A stretch of DNA of 64,000 bases, from positions 1-64,000 of the IMG/VR virus record IMGVR_UViG_3300020477_001008. The stretch is one strand, 5' to 3'. The translations under genes and the position numbers were made by a program. Below are positions 13,516 through 21,183 of the stretch, in pieces. The notes under the pieces are model-generated. The model was given only the letters and a program-made list of their open reading frames with translations. It searched no databases and had not been told where the DNA came from. How positions within the stretch are numbered: position 1 is the first letter of the stretch; every line of letters starts with the position of its first letter. Source of the DNA: a virus.

Positions 13516-14139
13516 ATGCAAAAGCAAAAGTATACAAAAGAAGAGATAGAAGCAGGCGTTAAGTTTTTACAAAACGCAAATGTAAACTTTGACTATGACA
13601 AAGACGATATGCAAATTAACTTTAGTATAGACGTTGGTTGCAGAATATGGACGGACGGTAGTAGCATATGGAGTAGGGGAGTTGTTAAAGGAGTTAAAGT
13701 TAGTAGCTTGAGTTTAACAGCAACACACAGCAAAGATATGTACGACAAAAAGGATTGGGCAAGTTTAAAGGACGAGGACTTGTACTGGAGTGGTGGACTT
13801 ACGGGTTATGCTTTTTACGATGGTAGTGGCAAAGACGGAACGTGGTACGATGGCGTTGACGACGAAAGTGCATTAATTAATAGGAACACTAGTAAACATA
13901 GCGACGGCTTAATTTACACGGACGACGGCTTTGTTAAAAATTTAATAAAGTACTTAAGAGACGAGTGTAGCTTTGATACTAGCTTTACAGACTTAACAAA
14001 GTTTTTGGACTTTAGCTATAGCGAACAAGGGATGCAGGATATGGAAACTGTAAACTTTGACGTGGAAATGGACGGGGACTTTTGGATTAAGTGTAATGAC
14101 GAGCTAGTTAAGTTTTTACATAACAAAAAAGTAGCTTAA
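13516..14139 (+). CDS. Hypothetical acidic protein, 207 aa
   Basis: An N-terminal KYTKEEIEAGVKFLQNANV helix is followed by a beta-rich, Asp/Gly/Trp/Tyr-rich region (GCRIWTDGSSIWSRG, YAFYDGSGKDGTWYDG) and a C-terminal helical part. AGAGAGGA precedes the ATG. It overlaps the next gene by TAATG. No family is recognised. Confidence 0.65.
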   Translation: MQKQKYTKEEIEAGVKFLQNANVNFDYDKDDMQINFSIDVGCRIWTDGSSIWSRGVVKGVKVSSLSLTATHSKDMYDKKDWASLKDEDLYWSGGLTGYAFYDGSGKDGTWYDGVDDESALINRNTSKHSDGLIYTDDGFVKNLIKYLRDECSFDTSFTDLTKFLDFSYSEQGMQDMETVNFDVEMDGDFWIKCNDELVKFLHNKKVA

Positions 14140-14348
14140 TGAGTACACGTTACAGATACGACAAGGCAACGGACAATTACGTTGAGGACGAATGGCAAGG
14201 TACTATACTAGAACAATGCGAAGCACTTGTACTAGCATTAAAGGAAGAAAGTGCTACAGAAGACAATGTAGCACGAAAGGAAGAATTGGAAATGCTAGTA
14301 GGGGAAATAGAATATAGAATAGGAGCAGGAGGAAACTATTTAATTTAA
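14139..14348 (+). CDS. Hypothetical acidic protein, 69 aa
   Basis: MSTRYRYDKATDNYVEDEWQ is followed by a Glu-rich helix (LEQCEALVLALKEES...NVARKEELEMLVGEIEYRI). It is translationally coupled to the 207-aa gene. No family is recognised. Confidence 0.6.
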   Translation: MSTRYRYDKATDNYVEDEWQGTILEQCEALVLALKEESATEDNVARKEELEMLVGEIEYRIGAGGNYLI

Positions 14349-14409
14349 TATGATACTAGTTGTAGTGTTAGCTTTAATAGTTGGCACTACATATAGTGAA
14401 TTTAAGCGG

Positions 14410-14437
14410 TTGACAAATAATAGATGTGTGTTAATTT
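14410..14437 (+). promoter_or_regulatory. Sigma70-like promoter, 16-nt spacer
   Basis: TTGACA (14410-14415), 16 nt, TAATTT (14432-14437), for the gene at 14471. Confidence 0.65.
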
Positions 14438-14470
14438 AAAACAATAAACCAAACGAGAGGTAAAAACAAA

Positions 14471-14761
14471 ATGGTAAAACTAGCAAAAGAATCAATCATA
14501 GACAGTATATTAAAAATTACTGACACTAATGAATTGAGAGAAATCTCAAATGCTTTACACCAACATAGAACTTATATGAATGCTCAAGCAACAAGAAATT
14601 TTGTTGTAGGAGATAAAGTAGAGTTCGAAGGCAGAAGAGGTAGAACTGTACAAGGTGTAGTTAAGAGAGTTAAAATCAAAAACATTATAGTTGAAGAAAC
14701 TAATTCACCGTTTGGTGGAAGATGGAATGTTTCTGCTTCATTACTAAAGAAAGTAGCATAA
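14471..14761 (+). CDS. Small SH3/KOW-like protein, 96 aa
   Basis: A helical first half (ESIIDSILKITDTNELREIS) leads to a beta-barrel-like second half, GDKVEFEGRRGRTVQGVVKR followed by VKIKNIIVEE and WNVSASLLKKVA. GDxVxFxxRRGRxxxGxVxR is the kind of pattern found in KOW/SH3-like nucleic-acid-binding domains. That is an inference from pattern only. GAGAGG precedes the ATG. Confidence 0.65.
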   Translation: MVKLAKESIIDSILKITDTNELREISNALHQHRTYMNAQATRNFVVGDKVEFEGRRGRTVQGVVKRVKIKNIIVEETNSPFGGRWNVSASLLKKVA

Positions 14762-14955
14762 TGCCAAAAGGGATTTTAACTAACAAGCAAGTAGACAAAT
14801 TAATAGAACTTGGGCCGGACATAATCGCCGGCCTAGAGTGCAATTTAAATGGCTCAGGATTACCTTGTAGAACTGATAGATTATATGCGGTTGACAAAAT
14901 GATTGCTTATGTTAAACTACACGGATACAAAGTAATAGACAAGGATAAAAAATGA
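14761..14955 (+). CDS. Hypothetical protein, 64 aa
   Basis: It starts at the TAATG overlap (MPKGILTNKQVDKLIELGPD) and ends KLHGYKVIDKDKK. It contains one Cys pair (ECNLNGSGLPCRTDR). It overlaps the next gene by ATGA. No family is recognised. Confidence 0.6.
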   Translation: MPKGILTNKQVDKLIELGPDIIAGLECNLNGSGLPCRTDRLYAVDKMIAYVKLHGYKVIDKDKK

Positions 14956-15188
14956 GAGACTTGACTGAACAGCAAAAGGCTTTACTAGACTTACACAAAC
15001 ACATTGGGCGAGCAGAACAGCTTCCTAACAATGTGTGGGAGGAGTTAGTAGAACTAAATGATACAGAAGTTTTGTATCAAAATGTCAATTGTTATTTAGG
15101 AGACAATTACGACAGTGATGCTCCAGTTTATAATTGGAGTAAGAATCAATTAAACTTTAACTTTACAGAGGAGGATGCAAATGCCTAA
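14952..15188 (+). CDS. Hypothetical acidic protein, 78 aa
   Basis: MRDLTEQQKALLDLHKHIGR, then an acidic, Asn-rich part (NDTEVLYQNVNCYLGDNYDS). It is the middle member of a four-gene overlapping run (14471-15399). No family is recognised. Confidence 0.6.
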   Translation: MRDLTEQQKALLDLHKHIGRAEQLPNNVWEELVELNDTEVLYQNVNCYLGDNYDSDAPVYNWSKNQLNFNFTEEDANA

Positions 15189-15399
15189 ACCAAAAAAGCA
15201 AAAGTACGAGTATGAACCATTACCGGAAGATTACATCGACTTTGATGAAGACGGTACTTTACTAGATGAAGAGTCTAGTGATGTATTAGATCAAGATGTA
15301 GAAAGTCTTGATGAACTACAAGAAGACGAAGAGTATAAAGAAGAAGATGGCTACGGCGGAGGCGTCGAAGGCATTTACAATTGGGACGAATGGAATTAA
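15181..15399 (+). CDS. Highly acidic protein, 72 aa
   Basis: After a short basic head (MPKPKKQKYEYEPLPEDY) the protein is dominated by Asp/Glu (DFDEDGTLLDEESSDVLDQD, then LDELQEDEEYKEED) and closes with GGGVEGIYNWDEWN. I chose the ATG at 15181 with AGAGGA before it. It could be a nucleic-acid mimic or simply a disordered acidic protein. Confidence 0.6.
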   Translation: MPKPKKQKYEYEPLPEDYIDFDEDGTLLDEESSDVLDQDVESLDELQEDEEYKEEDGYGGGVEGIYNWDEWN

Positions 15400-15403
15400 C
15401 AGG

Positions 15404-15431
15404 TTGACAAAACGTTAACTTGTGTTACATT
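15404..15431 (+). promoter_or_regulatory. Sigma70-like promoter, 16-nt spacer
   Basis: TTGACA (15404-15409), 16 nt, TACATT (15426-15431), for the gene at 15465. Confidence 0.65.
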
Positions 15432-15464
15432 TAAATTATATTAACTTTTACAGAGAGAGAAAAT

Positions 15465-15893
15465 ATGTCTACAAGATCAAGAATAGCAGTACAGCAACCA
15501 GACGGTAGCTGGGATTCAGTTTATCATCATTACGACGGATATCCTGAAGGAGTAGGTGTTTGCCTAAAGCAACACATTCCAACTTACGACAAAGCAGTTA
15601 AACTAGTAGCAGGTGGCGACATCAGTTACATAGATTGGGACACAGCAGTTGTAAAATATTATGCAAAGCGAAGTAGCTGGGACGATCCTAGAGGCGGTAG
15701 CGACGAAGCTTGGGAAGATGTGGCACCCATTAACAGTAAAACTTTTGCAGATTTAATTGACGTAACTAACGGTAGTAACGGATGTTATCTATACGTATAC
15801 TACTTTCAAACAAACGGTGTGCGTTGTTACAATCCCGATACAAGGGAAGAAGTGCGTATACCAAAATCGAGGAAAGAAGAAGAGGTAGCTTAA
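15465..15893 (+). CDS. Conserved phage protein of the 'STRSRIAVQQPDGS' type, 142 aa
   Basis: MSTRSRIAVQQPDGSWDSVY is followed by HHYDGYPEGVGVCLKQHI. Proteins opening this way are common in phages and plasmids as hypothetical proteins; function unknown. A central YYAKRSSWDDPRGGSDEAWE segment and a basic/acidic tail complete it. AGAGAG precedes the ATG. Confidence 0.7.
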   Translation: MSTRSRIAVQQPDGSWDSVYHHYDGYPEGVGVCLKQHIPTYDKAVKLVAGGDISYIDWDTAVVKYYAKRSSWDDPRGGSDEAWEDVAPINSKTFADLIDVTNGSNGCYLYVYYFQTNGVRCYNPDTREEVRIPKSRKEEEVA

Positions 15894-16025
15894 TGTTTAC
15901 AACTTATATCTTTTTAGTGAAGTTAAGTTACTTAGGTCCTGTAGCTTTAATAATATAGAGCTACAGTACTACACGTACAAACAGTATAGCTATCAGATAG
16001 TATCTATAAGCTTAGAAACAACTGT

Positions 16026-16086
16026 TTGTACACAGTACAATTGTAACAGTATTGCTGAATGCATAATTGTACACAGTATAGTTGTA
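16026..16086 (+). repeat. Two 20-nt direct repeats upstream of a promoter
   Basis: TTGTACACAGTACAATTGTA (16026-16045) recurs as TTGTACACAGTATAGTTGTA (16067-16086), with 18 of 20 identical. Both contain the TGTACA palindrome and lie just upstream of the promoter at 16095. They may be operator sites. The rest of the 15.9-16.09 kb gap shows no gene. Confidence 0.5.
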
Positions 16087-16094
16087 GGTCGTGG

Positions 16095-16122
16095 TTGACA
16101 GAATTGAAAAGGATGCTATACT
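16095..16122 (+). promoter_or_regulatory. Sigma70-like promoter overlapping the next start codon
   Basis: TTGACA (16095-16100), 16 nt, TATACT (16117-16122). The ATG at 16123 would fall at about -6, upstream of the predicted +1. Confidence 0.65.
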
Positions 16123-16278
16123 ATGAGCAACAAAATTATTGGAGATAACGGAGAAATACAAGAAGTACCTTTAATCAAAAAAGGAATAACATTATTTCTT
16201 TGGTATCTCGTAGGTAGATACGGAGGTGTATTTTTAATATATTTCCTACTAGCTATAATAGGAGGCCTTGTGTCCTAG
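16123..16278 (+). CDS. Micro-gene, 51-aa membrane peptide
   Basis: MSNKIIGDNGEIQEVPLIKK is followed by GITLFLWYLVGRYGGVFLIY and FLLAIIGGLVS. It has one or two hydrophobic segments, in the style of the peptides at 13383 and 23940. The ATG overlaps the end of the promoter -10 box, so this promoter cannot supply that start. Either readthrough RNA is used or translation begins at an internal codon after GGAG. It may also be the leader of the structured region that follows. Confidence 0.45.
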   Translation: MSNKIIGDNGEIQEVPLIKKGITLFLWYLVGRYGGVFLIYFLLAIIGGLVS

Positions 16279-16290
16279 TAGCTATTACAG

Positions 16291-16490
16291 AATTCGTATC
16301 AGACGAAGTCTATATCGGTTTTGATGGAACTTCGTAGTCTTTGTTGTGATACAGAATGTAGTGGGGTTCTTCCCGGTGCGGGTGTTATTACCACTTAAAA
16401 TCCAAATAACAACGATGCGAGTCATTTCAGGGATAGAGACTCTTGCTAAATGAAATCCTTAGGGGTTTAGATTCATCACTAAACCCCACT
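16291..16490 (+). ncRNA. Candidate structured RNA, about 200 nt
   Basis: No ORF. Nested helices: GTATCA/TGATAC (16296-16301/16347-16352) enclosing ACGAAGT/ACTTCGT (16303-16309/16329-16335); AGTGG/CCACT (16360-16364/16391-16395); and a 9-bp stem GGGGTTTAG/CTAAACCCC (16462-16470/16479-16487). It lies downstream of the promoter at 16095 and upstream of the next promoter. I recognise no known RNA family. Confidence 0.45.
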
Positions 16491-16520
16491 AAACACTCCA
16501 TAAAATATAGAAAAAGTTGG

Positions 16521-16548
16521 TTGACAATTACCCGAAATATGCTATATT
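16521..16548 (+). promoter_or_regulatory. Sigma70-like promoter, 16-nt spacer
   Basis: TTGACA (16521-16526), 16 nt, TATATT (16543-16548), for the gene at 16574. Confidence 0.75.
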
Positions 16549-16573
16549 AGTTTATATAACAGAGGAGTTGAAA

Positions 16574-17131
16574 ATGCCAAATTGGTGCAATAACAATATA
16601 ACAATAAGAGCCCCTAAAAAGAAACTAGATAAGATAGTTAAAGCGGCTAAAAACGGCGAGTTGCTAAATCATTTTTTACCAATGCCTAAAGTATTAGACG
16701 GCACAACAGCCGATGGTTCTAAAGACAAAGCAATGATAAAGAAGACAGGCTACTCAGACTGGTATAGTTGGAGAGTTGATAATTGGGGAACTAAATGGGA
16801 CATAGATATCTATGAAGGTTCTATTAGTAGAGTAGATGACGAAACGGTGCAGTTTGGTTTTGACTCTGCTTGGGCTCCACCCATTGATGCCTACAAGGCA
16901 GTTCAAGATAAACATCAAGACATTTCAATCACGGCTTACTATTACGAACCAGGAATGGACTTTGCTGGAGAGTATGCAGACGGTGTGATAAGTGAAGTTA
17001 ATGTGTCAGATGAAAAGGATTCTTACTTTGAAGATACCGCACTAGGTAAAGAGTTAGATGCTTACTACGGTATATTAGAATCTAGAGCTGAATGGGAAGC
17101 ACAAAGAAATGCGGAGGTTCATAGTGCCTGA
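16574..17131 (+). CDS. Api92-like / DUF1281 ferredoxin-fold protein
   Basis: This 185-aa protein starts at MPNWCNNNITIRAPKK after GAGGAG; the longer frame would begin inside the promoter. The opening 'MPNWCxNxxxxxG/AP', the central WYSWRVDNWGTKWDI and FGFDSAWAPPIDA match the Api92-like family known from phages and plasmids (YubB and relatives). Its function is unknown. It heads a run of overlapping genes to 18.7 kb. Confidence 0.8.
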   Translation: MPNWCNNNITIRAPKKKLDKIVKAAKNGELLNHFLPMPKVLDGTTADGSKDKAMIKKTGYSDWYSWRVDNWGTKWDIDIYEGSISRVDDETVQFGFDSAWAPPIDAYKAVQDKHQDISITAYYYEPGMDFAGEYADGVISEVNVSDEKDSYFEDTALGKELDAYYGILESRAEWEAQRNAEVHSA

Positions 17132-17492
17132 TAATCTACCAACTGATAAAAAAGATTGTAGAGAACAAGAAGAAGTGATCGTTGATAAGGACGGTCACTT
17201 TTTAAGTCACTATGTTTTAGCAGAAAGATTACTACAAGTTGAGTATGCTCAAATTAGAGATGAGATACGCCACGAAGCAACAAGTGATACTTTAACATAT
17301 ATCCTTGAAGGTGGCTTTAGAGGTTTTCACAAATTTACTAAACAGCAACAAAGAGATGAATGGCTTGATGGTGCAGAAGAGAAATGGTTTCACTTGTACG
17401 AAACAGGAGAACTACCTTGGGAACCATATGAAGAAGATCCTATTGCTATTAGAGACCACGCAAAGCGAAAGGAGAACAATGCCACTATTTAA
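17124..17492 (+). CDS. Hypothetical protein, 122 aa
   Basis: I place the start at GTG 17124, 7 nt after GGAGG and overlapping the previous stop; an ATG at 17109 is also in frame. It contains DKKDCREQEEVIVDKDGHFL, a helical middle (QVEYAQIRDEIRHEATSDTL) and an acidic WEPYEEDP end. No family is recognised. Confidence 0.6.
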   Translation: MPDNLPTDKKDCREQEEVIVDKDGHFLSHYVLAERLLQVEYAQIRDEIRHEATSDTLTYILEGGFRGFHKFTKQQQRDEWLDGAEEKWFHLYETGELPWEPYEEDPIAIRDHAKRKENNATI

Positions 17493-17670
17493 ATTATTCG
17501 CAGATGTAGACTCAGTTGTTGAAGAAGCAGAACATCTTGAACAAATATTCAAAGATGGTATCGAAGCAGAAAACGATGATGAGGCTTATAAGATAGTTGA
17601 GAAGAAAGTAAAAGAGTTAAACTTTGGTGGACCTTACTACACTTTAAGTGATCAATGGGAGGACGACTAA
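17479..17670 (+). CDS. Hypothetical acidic protein, 63 aa
   Basis: MPLFKLFADVDSVVEEAEHL, then Glu/Asp-rich helix and GGPYYTLSDQWEDD. The start at 17479 follows AAAGGAG; the longer frame from 17305 is out of phase with the real upstream gene and has no site. No family is recognised. Confidence 0.6.
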   Translation: MPLFKLFADVDSVVEEAEHLEQIFKDGIEAENDDEAYKIVEKKVKELNFGGPYYTLSDQWEDD

Positions 17671-18218
17671 TGGAATTTTTACCTAGAGAAGAAGACAACA
17701 GATTAGATGATAGAACAGCAAGGTTCCACGCAAGAGTAATGAAAGAAGACCTTGCAACATTACCTTATGTTCCTACAACAGCAAACAGAGACATCAACAT
17801 AGCAAGAGCTCAAAACTATGTGACTTGGGACTATGATAAAGATATGTGGTGTTCGGTAGATCATTTAATGATGAACTTTTATATTAAAGCAACAACAGAT
17901 CAATCAAGAGAAGTATTAGAAGATATGATTAATAGAGATGTTGTTAGATTGATTAAAGGTCCTAGATATTATCAACAAGCAAAAGTATATTCTTTTATTG
18001 ATATGGATTATCCAGAAGATGAATCAATATATGATTTAGTCAAGAAGCCTAAGAAAGATAGAAAGGCACACAGCATTACTGGCGACGAAGGAGAGATTAC
18101 TTACTTTGTCACACTACACATTCAGGAATGTAATAACTTAGACCTTAGAGTTTATGATGAAGAAGGTCGTGGAGATTATTTTGACTTACACGGAACTAAC
18201 CTAGAGGAGGTAGCATAA
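17670..18218 (+). CDS. Hypothetical protein, 182 aa
   Basis: It starts at the TAATG overlap after GGAGG (MEFLPREEDNRLDDRTARFH). The middle contains NFYIKATTDQSREVLEDMIN, and the end is acidic (YDEEGRGDYFDLHGTNLEEVA split by a turn). No family is recognised. It is coupled to both neighbours. Confidence 0.65.
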   Translation: MEFLPREEDNRLDDRTARFHARVMKEDLATLPYVPTTANRDINIARAQNYVTWDYDKDMWCSVDHLMMNFYIKATTDQSREVLEDMINRDVVRLIKGPRYYQQAKVYSFIDMDYPEDESIYDLVKKPKKDRKAHSITGDEGEITYFVTLHIQECNNLDLRVYDEEGRGDYFDLHGTNLEEVA

Positions 18219-18466
18219 TGGCTTGGAGCCAAGAAGAAGAACACGAACATCTTAAATCACCTTACACGAAATATAGTATAGGTTTAGAATATACGGTATG
18301 GGTTGATGTAGATGCCAAAGATGAAAGCGAAGCAATAGATAAGGCCTGCAACGCAAATTATAGTTTGAATGTTTATATAGGTAAGAACCATCCTAGAGTA
18401 GCAGTTAGTACACACGCAGAACTAAATGAATATTCAGACCCAAAAGTATGGTGCGAAAATGACTAA
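18218..18466 (+). CDS. Small DpnD/PcfM-like alpha-beta protein, 82 aa
   Basis: LEYTVWVDVDAKDESEAIDK looks like the strand-helix start 'YxVxVxVxAxxExEAxxxA' of DpnD/PcfM-like proteins, a small fold of unknown role in phages and plasmids. The 127-aa protein at 18773 carries a similar segment, so the two may be related. This is inferred from pattern. Confidence 0.55.
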   Translation: MAWSQEEEHEHLKSPYTKYSIGLEYTVWVDVDAKDESEAIDKACNANYSLNVYIGKNHPRVAVSTHAELNEYSDPKVWCEND

Positions 18467-18701
18467 AAAGAAATTAGATATGAAAGCAGTAAAGAAGGAG
18501 TTAGATAAGATGTTTGATGATTATGATTTAAGCAAAAAAGGTAGCGGAGCACCTAAAGGATCTAGATATATTGAAGTTGTAGTAGGTTTGCACATAGATG
18601 AAAACGCAGACCCCAGCGAGATCATTGAGAATGTTGATTATGATTTCAAGCACAAACACATAAAGGATATGTCGATACAAGATGTATTAACAGAGTTCTA
18701 G
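18459..18701 (+). CDS. Hypothetical protein, 80 aa
   Basis: It starts at ATG 18459, overlapping the previous stop (MTKKKLDMKAVKKELDKMFD). A basic helix is followed by YIEVVVGLHIDENADPSEII and DMSIQDVLTEF, a strand-helix pattern. No family is recognised. Confidence 0.6.
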   Translation: MTKKKLDMKAVKKELDKMFDDYDLSKKGSGAPKGSRYIEVVVGLHIDENADPSEIIENVDYDFKHKHIKDMSIQDVLTEF

Positions 18702-18722
18702 TAAGGCACTAGATATAGTAGG

Positions 18723-18750
18723 TTGACAAATATTCAACTTATGTTAGTAT
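18723..18750 (+). promoter_or_regulatory. Sigma70-like promoter, 16-nt spacer
   Basis: TTGACA (18723-18728), 16 nt, TAGTAT (18745-18750), for the gene at 18773. Confidence 0.7.
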
Positions 18751-18772
18751 TAAGAATAAGGAGAAGTTGCAA

Positions 18773-19156
18773 ATGACAAAAGAAATATATAACAAAGACA
18801 ATCCACACCAGGATATAGGTAAATCAAAATACAGAGTTAGAAGACATTACACTTGTTGGGTAGAATACGATGTAGTTGCTAATTCAAAAGAAGAAGCGGA
18901 AGATGCCGTTTTAGAACAAGGTGGCATTAACAAGATCGATTGGGAAGAAGGTTATCATAAAGATGAACCTGTAGAAGTTTATGCTAACGATTACAATTGG
19001 TCAGATTGTGATGATAGAGATTACGAAAAATACAGAGGACCATTAACAAACAAAGTTGCTGAATGTATTCCATACGAAGATAGTGATAGTATAGACTATC
19101 AAGATCCAGATTGGTCTACAGACGATTATGAATGGAAGAAAGAAGAAATAGCATAA
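18773..19156 (+). CDS. Hypothetical acidic protein with a DpnD/PcfM-like segment, 127 aa
   Basis: The segment YRVRRHYTCWVEYDVVANSK followed by EEAEDAVLEQ repeats the strand-helix pattern of the 82-aa protein at 18218. The C-terminal half is very acidic and Tyr/Trp-rich (DYNWSDCDDRDYEKYRG, DPDWSTDDYEWKKEE). The start at 18773 is 9 nt after AAGGAG. Its stop overlaps the next ATG. Confidence 0.6.
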   Translation: MTKEIYNKDNPHQDIGKSKYRVRRHYTCWVEYDVVANSKEEAEDAVLEQGGINKIDWEEGYHKDEPVEVYANDYNWSDCDDRDYEKYRGPLTNKVAECIPYEDSDSIDYQDPDWSTDDYEWKKEEIA

Positions 19157-19281
19157 TGGCAAAACTTACTAAAAAAGAAAAGAAAGAATTATTAAAAGAG
19201 TTCTTACATTTCTGGCCACTATCAATAGTTGTCCCGGCTATGTTATTATTAATATTGTTTGGACCTTATATTGTAGGTTGA
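19156..19281 (+). CDS. Micro-gene, 41-aa membrane peptide
   Basis: MAKLTKKEKKELLKEFLHFW is followed by PLSIVVPAMLLLILFGPYIVG, a basic head and one transmembrane helix. It starts at a TAATG overlap. Its stop codon lies inside the -35 box of the next promoter. Confidence 0.55.
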   Translation: MAKLTKKEKKELLKEFLHFWPLSIVVPAMLLLILFGPYIVG

Positions 19282-19305
19282 CAGATCTAAGAACTATGTT
19301 AATAT
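19278..19305 (+). promoter_or_regulatory. Sigma70-like promoter, 16-nt spacer
   Basis: TTGACA (19278-19283), 16 nt, TAATAT (19300-19305), for the AAA+ gene. The -35 overlaps the stop of the 41-aa peptide. Confidence 0.75.
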
Positions 19306-19332
19306 AAAGAATAACAAAAAGAAGAGGTGCAA

Positions 19333-20370
19333 ATGCAAAAAAACGCAATCAAGATAAGAACAGGTATATTTGATAATCAACCTGTGCAAGATATCACTTT
19401 TAATTTAATAAAAGACTTCGAGCCTTATAAGACAGGCGGTGGCTTTTATTTGGTGGATGGGAAAACGGCAAGTGAAGGAGACTATCCTACTAGACCAATT
19501 AGAGTGAAAGTTAAAGATCCAGCTCACGCAGAGTACATAGCAGTAGAGCAACCTTTAACAAAAAAGAAAGTTGTTAAGAAGCCAACTGAAACTGATGAAC
19601 AAGCAATTGAAAGAATCAGAGAAAGGTTTGATATCTTAACTGAAATGGTAGAAGCAACACAAGAAGGAGTTGTCCGTGCAATGATAGTATCGGGACCTCC
19701 AGGTGTTGGTAAGTCATATGGTGTTGAAGCACAATTAAACAAGTCAGACATCTTTAATAAAATAGCAGACGAGAAGCCTAGGTTCGAAGTTGTTCGAGGG
19801 GCTATGTCCGCAATTGGTTTATACCAAAAACTATTCAAGTTCAGTAATGCAGGAAACATTCTTGTATTAGATGATTGTGATAGTATTTTATTTGATGATG
19901 TAGCACTTAACATCTTAAAGGCCGCACTAGACTCTAGTAAGAAAAGATATATCAGTTGGAATACTGAATCAAGAGTTCTTGCTAACGAAGGTGTTCCAGA
20001 TAGATTTGAATTTAGAGGATCAGTAATAATGATCACTAACATTAAATTTGATTATGTTAGATCTAAAAAATTACAAGATCACTTAAATGCAATTATGTCT
20101 AGATGTCACTACTTGGATCTTACAATGGATACAATTAGAGATAGAATGTTAAGATGTAAGCAGGTCCTTGCAGATGGAGAGATGTTAGCAGATTATATGT
20201 TCTCCAAAGAAAAGGAAAAAGAATTGATGGACTTTATGTGGGAATATAAAGAACATCTAAACGAGATTTCATTAAGGATGATCACTAAAATAGCCGACCT
20301 GGCAAAGATGTCAGATGATTGGAAGAAGTTAGCGAGAGTCACTTGTATGAAAAGGAGTTCCGCAGTATAG
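19333..20370 (+). CDS. AAA+ ATPase
   Basis: This 345-aa protein has Walker A GPPGVGKS at residues 121-128 and Walker B ILVLDDCD at 176-183, followed by a sensor-1-like VIMITNIKFD and an arginine-rich region (SRCHYLDLTMDTIRDRM). The first 110 residues form a separate N-terminal domain. Similar stand-alone AAA+ proteins occur in marine T4-like phages; their role is not settled and may be remodelling or replication-related. It has its own promoter and is followed by two hairpins. Confidence 0.85.
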   Translation: MQKNAIKIRTGIFDNQPVQDITFNLIKDFEPYKTGGGFYLVDGKTASEGDYPTRPIRVKVKDPAHAEYIAVEQPLTKKKVVKKPTETDEQAIERIRERFDILTEMVEATQEGVVRAMIVSGPPGVGKSYGVEAQLNKSDIFNKIADEKPRFEVVRGAMSAIGLYQKLFKFSNAGNILVLDDCDSILFDDVALNILKAALDSSKKRYISWNTESRVLANEGVPDRFEFRGSVIMITNIKFDYVRSKKLQDHLNAIMSRCHYLDLTMDTIRDRMLRCKQVLADGEMLADYMFSKEKEKELMDFMWEYKEHLNEISLRMITKIADLAKMSDDWKKLARVTCMKRSSAV

Positions 20371-20379
20371 CGGAATAGA

Positions 20380-20453
20380 GACTTAGGTTATTCACTTGCA
20401 ACCTCTCTTACCTAAGTCTTGACACGGGGGTGGGCGTAAAAACCCACCCTTTT
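20380..20453 (+). terminator. Double hairpin terminator after the AAA+ gene
   Basis: First a 9-bp stem GACTTAGGT/ACCTAAGTC (20380-20388/20410-20418) with a 21-nt loop, then GGGTGGG/CCCACCC (20428-20434/20443-20449) followed by TTTT. The second is a standard intrinsic terminator. Confidence 0.8.
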
Positions 20454-20470
20454 ACTACGAATATAAGAGG

Positions 20471-20498
20471 TTGACGTATTTCAAATCCAATGTATATT
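20471..20498 (+). promoter_or_regulatory. Sigma70-like promoter, 16-nt spacer
   Basis: TTGACG (20471-20476), 16 nt, TATATT (20493-20498), for the gene at 20522. Confidence 0.7.
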
Positions 20499-20521
20499 AG
20501 TACTATAAAGGGAGGCAAACT

Positions 20522-20890
20522 ATGTCAAAAGAAGTTAAACAATTTACAACAGCAAAGATGAATCCAGCAGAAATCTTTGGTAATGCGTGTCTAAAGGCGA
20601 GATATGCTGTAGATGAATTTACAGCTAAACACGGTGAACCAATGTACTGTGGATTTGCTAACATTTCAATTCATCCTGCAAGAGGACCTTTTGTTTCTTG
20701 GTGCAAGAAGATGAATATTGGTAGCAATGGTTATGGTGGCGGTTGGAGAATTTCATATTATGATTTTATGAATGATCACCAATACAAACATACACAATCA
20801 ATGGATATAAAAGAAGTGGCTATGAACGCCGTTTCTTCGTACTTTGAAAGCTTAGGAATTACTGCCTATGCAGAAAGTAGGGCAGATTAA
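20522..20890 (+). CDS. Hypothetical protein, 122 aa
   Basis: It contains FGNACLKARYAVDEFTAKHG, then MYCGFANISIHPARGPFVSW and GSNGYGGGWRISYYDFM. The Gly/aromatic-rich centre looks like a compact domain. GGGAGG precedes the ATG. A single-gene unit with its own promoter; no family is recognised. Confidence 0.65.
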   Translation: MSKEVKQFTTAKMNPAEIFGNACLKARYAVDEFTAKHGEPMYCGFANISIHPARGPFVSWCKKMNIGSNGYGGGWRISYYDFMNDHQYKHTQSMDIKEVAMNAVSSYFESLGITAYAESRAD

Positions 20891-20917
20891 TTAGTAAAAC
20901 TGGCATAAAATAGGGGG

Positions 20918-20945
20918 TTGACATAATCCCCTTTTATGTTATTAT
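20918..20945 (+). promoter_or_regulatory. Sigma70-like promoter, 16-nt spacer
   Basis: TTGACA (20918-20923), 16 nt, TATTAT (20940-20945), for the 70-aa membrane protein and the SleB-type hydrolase. Confidence 0.75.
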
Positions 20946-20970
20946 GATTATATAAAGAGAGAGAGGTTAT

Positions 20971-21183
20971 ATGAAAAAAATAAGTAGAAACTTTTTTAAC
21001 ACATTAGCAACAATATTGATTGCAGTTGGTATTATTATGATTGCAGGTAGCGGTAATGATTGTGATGGTAAGTGTGTTGAGACAGCAAACACAATTAGCG
21101 AAATGTTAATGTATGCAGGAATAGGTTTAAGTTTTTTTATTACTGGTGCATTAGTTTTAATTAGTAATAGAGACGAGGCGTAA
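20971..21183 (+). CDS. Small membrane protein, 70 aa, two TM segments
   Basis: Hydrophobic segments at about residues 9-27 (FNTLATILIAVGIIMIAGS) and 45-64, separated by a short loop with two cysteines (NDCDGKCVET) that could form a periplasmic disulfide. It is coupled by TAATG to the cell-wall hydrolase gene, suggesting a joint role at the envelope. Confidence 0.65.
   Translation: MKKISRNFFNTLATILIAVGIIMIAGSGNDCDGKCVETANTISEMLMYAGIGLSFFITGALVLISNRDEA

Noticed and set aside
14349-14438. 29-aa hydrophobic ORF after the 69-aa gene
   Set aside because: Its second half is the promoter at 14410; no independent support, although overlap with promoters also occurs in better-supported peptides.
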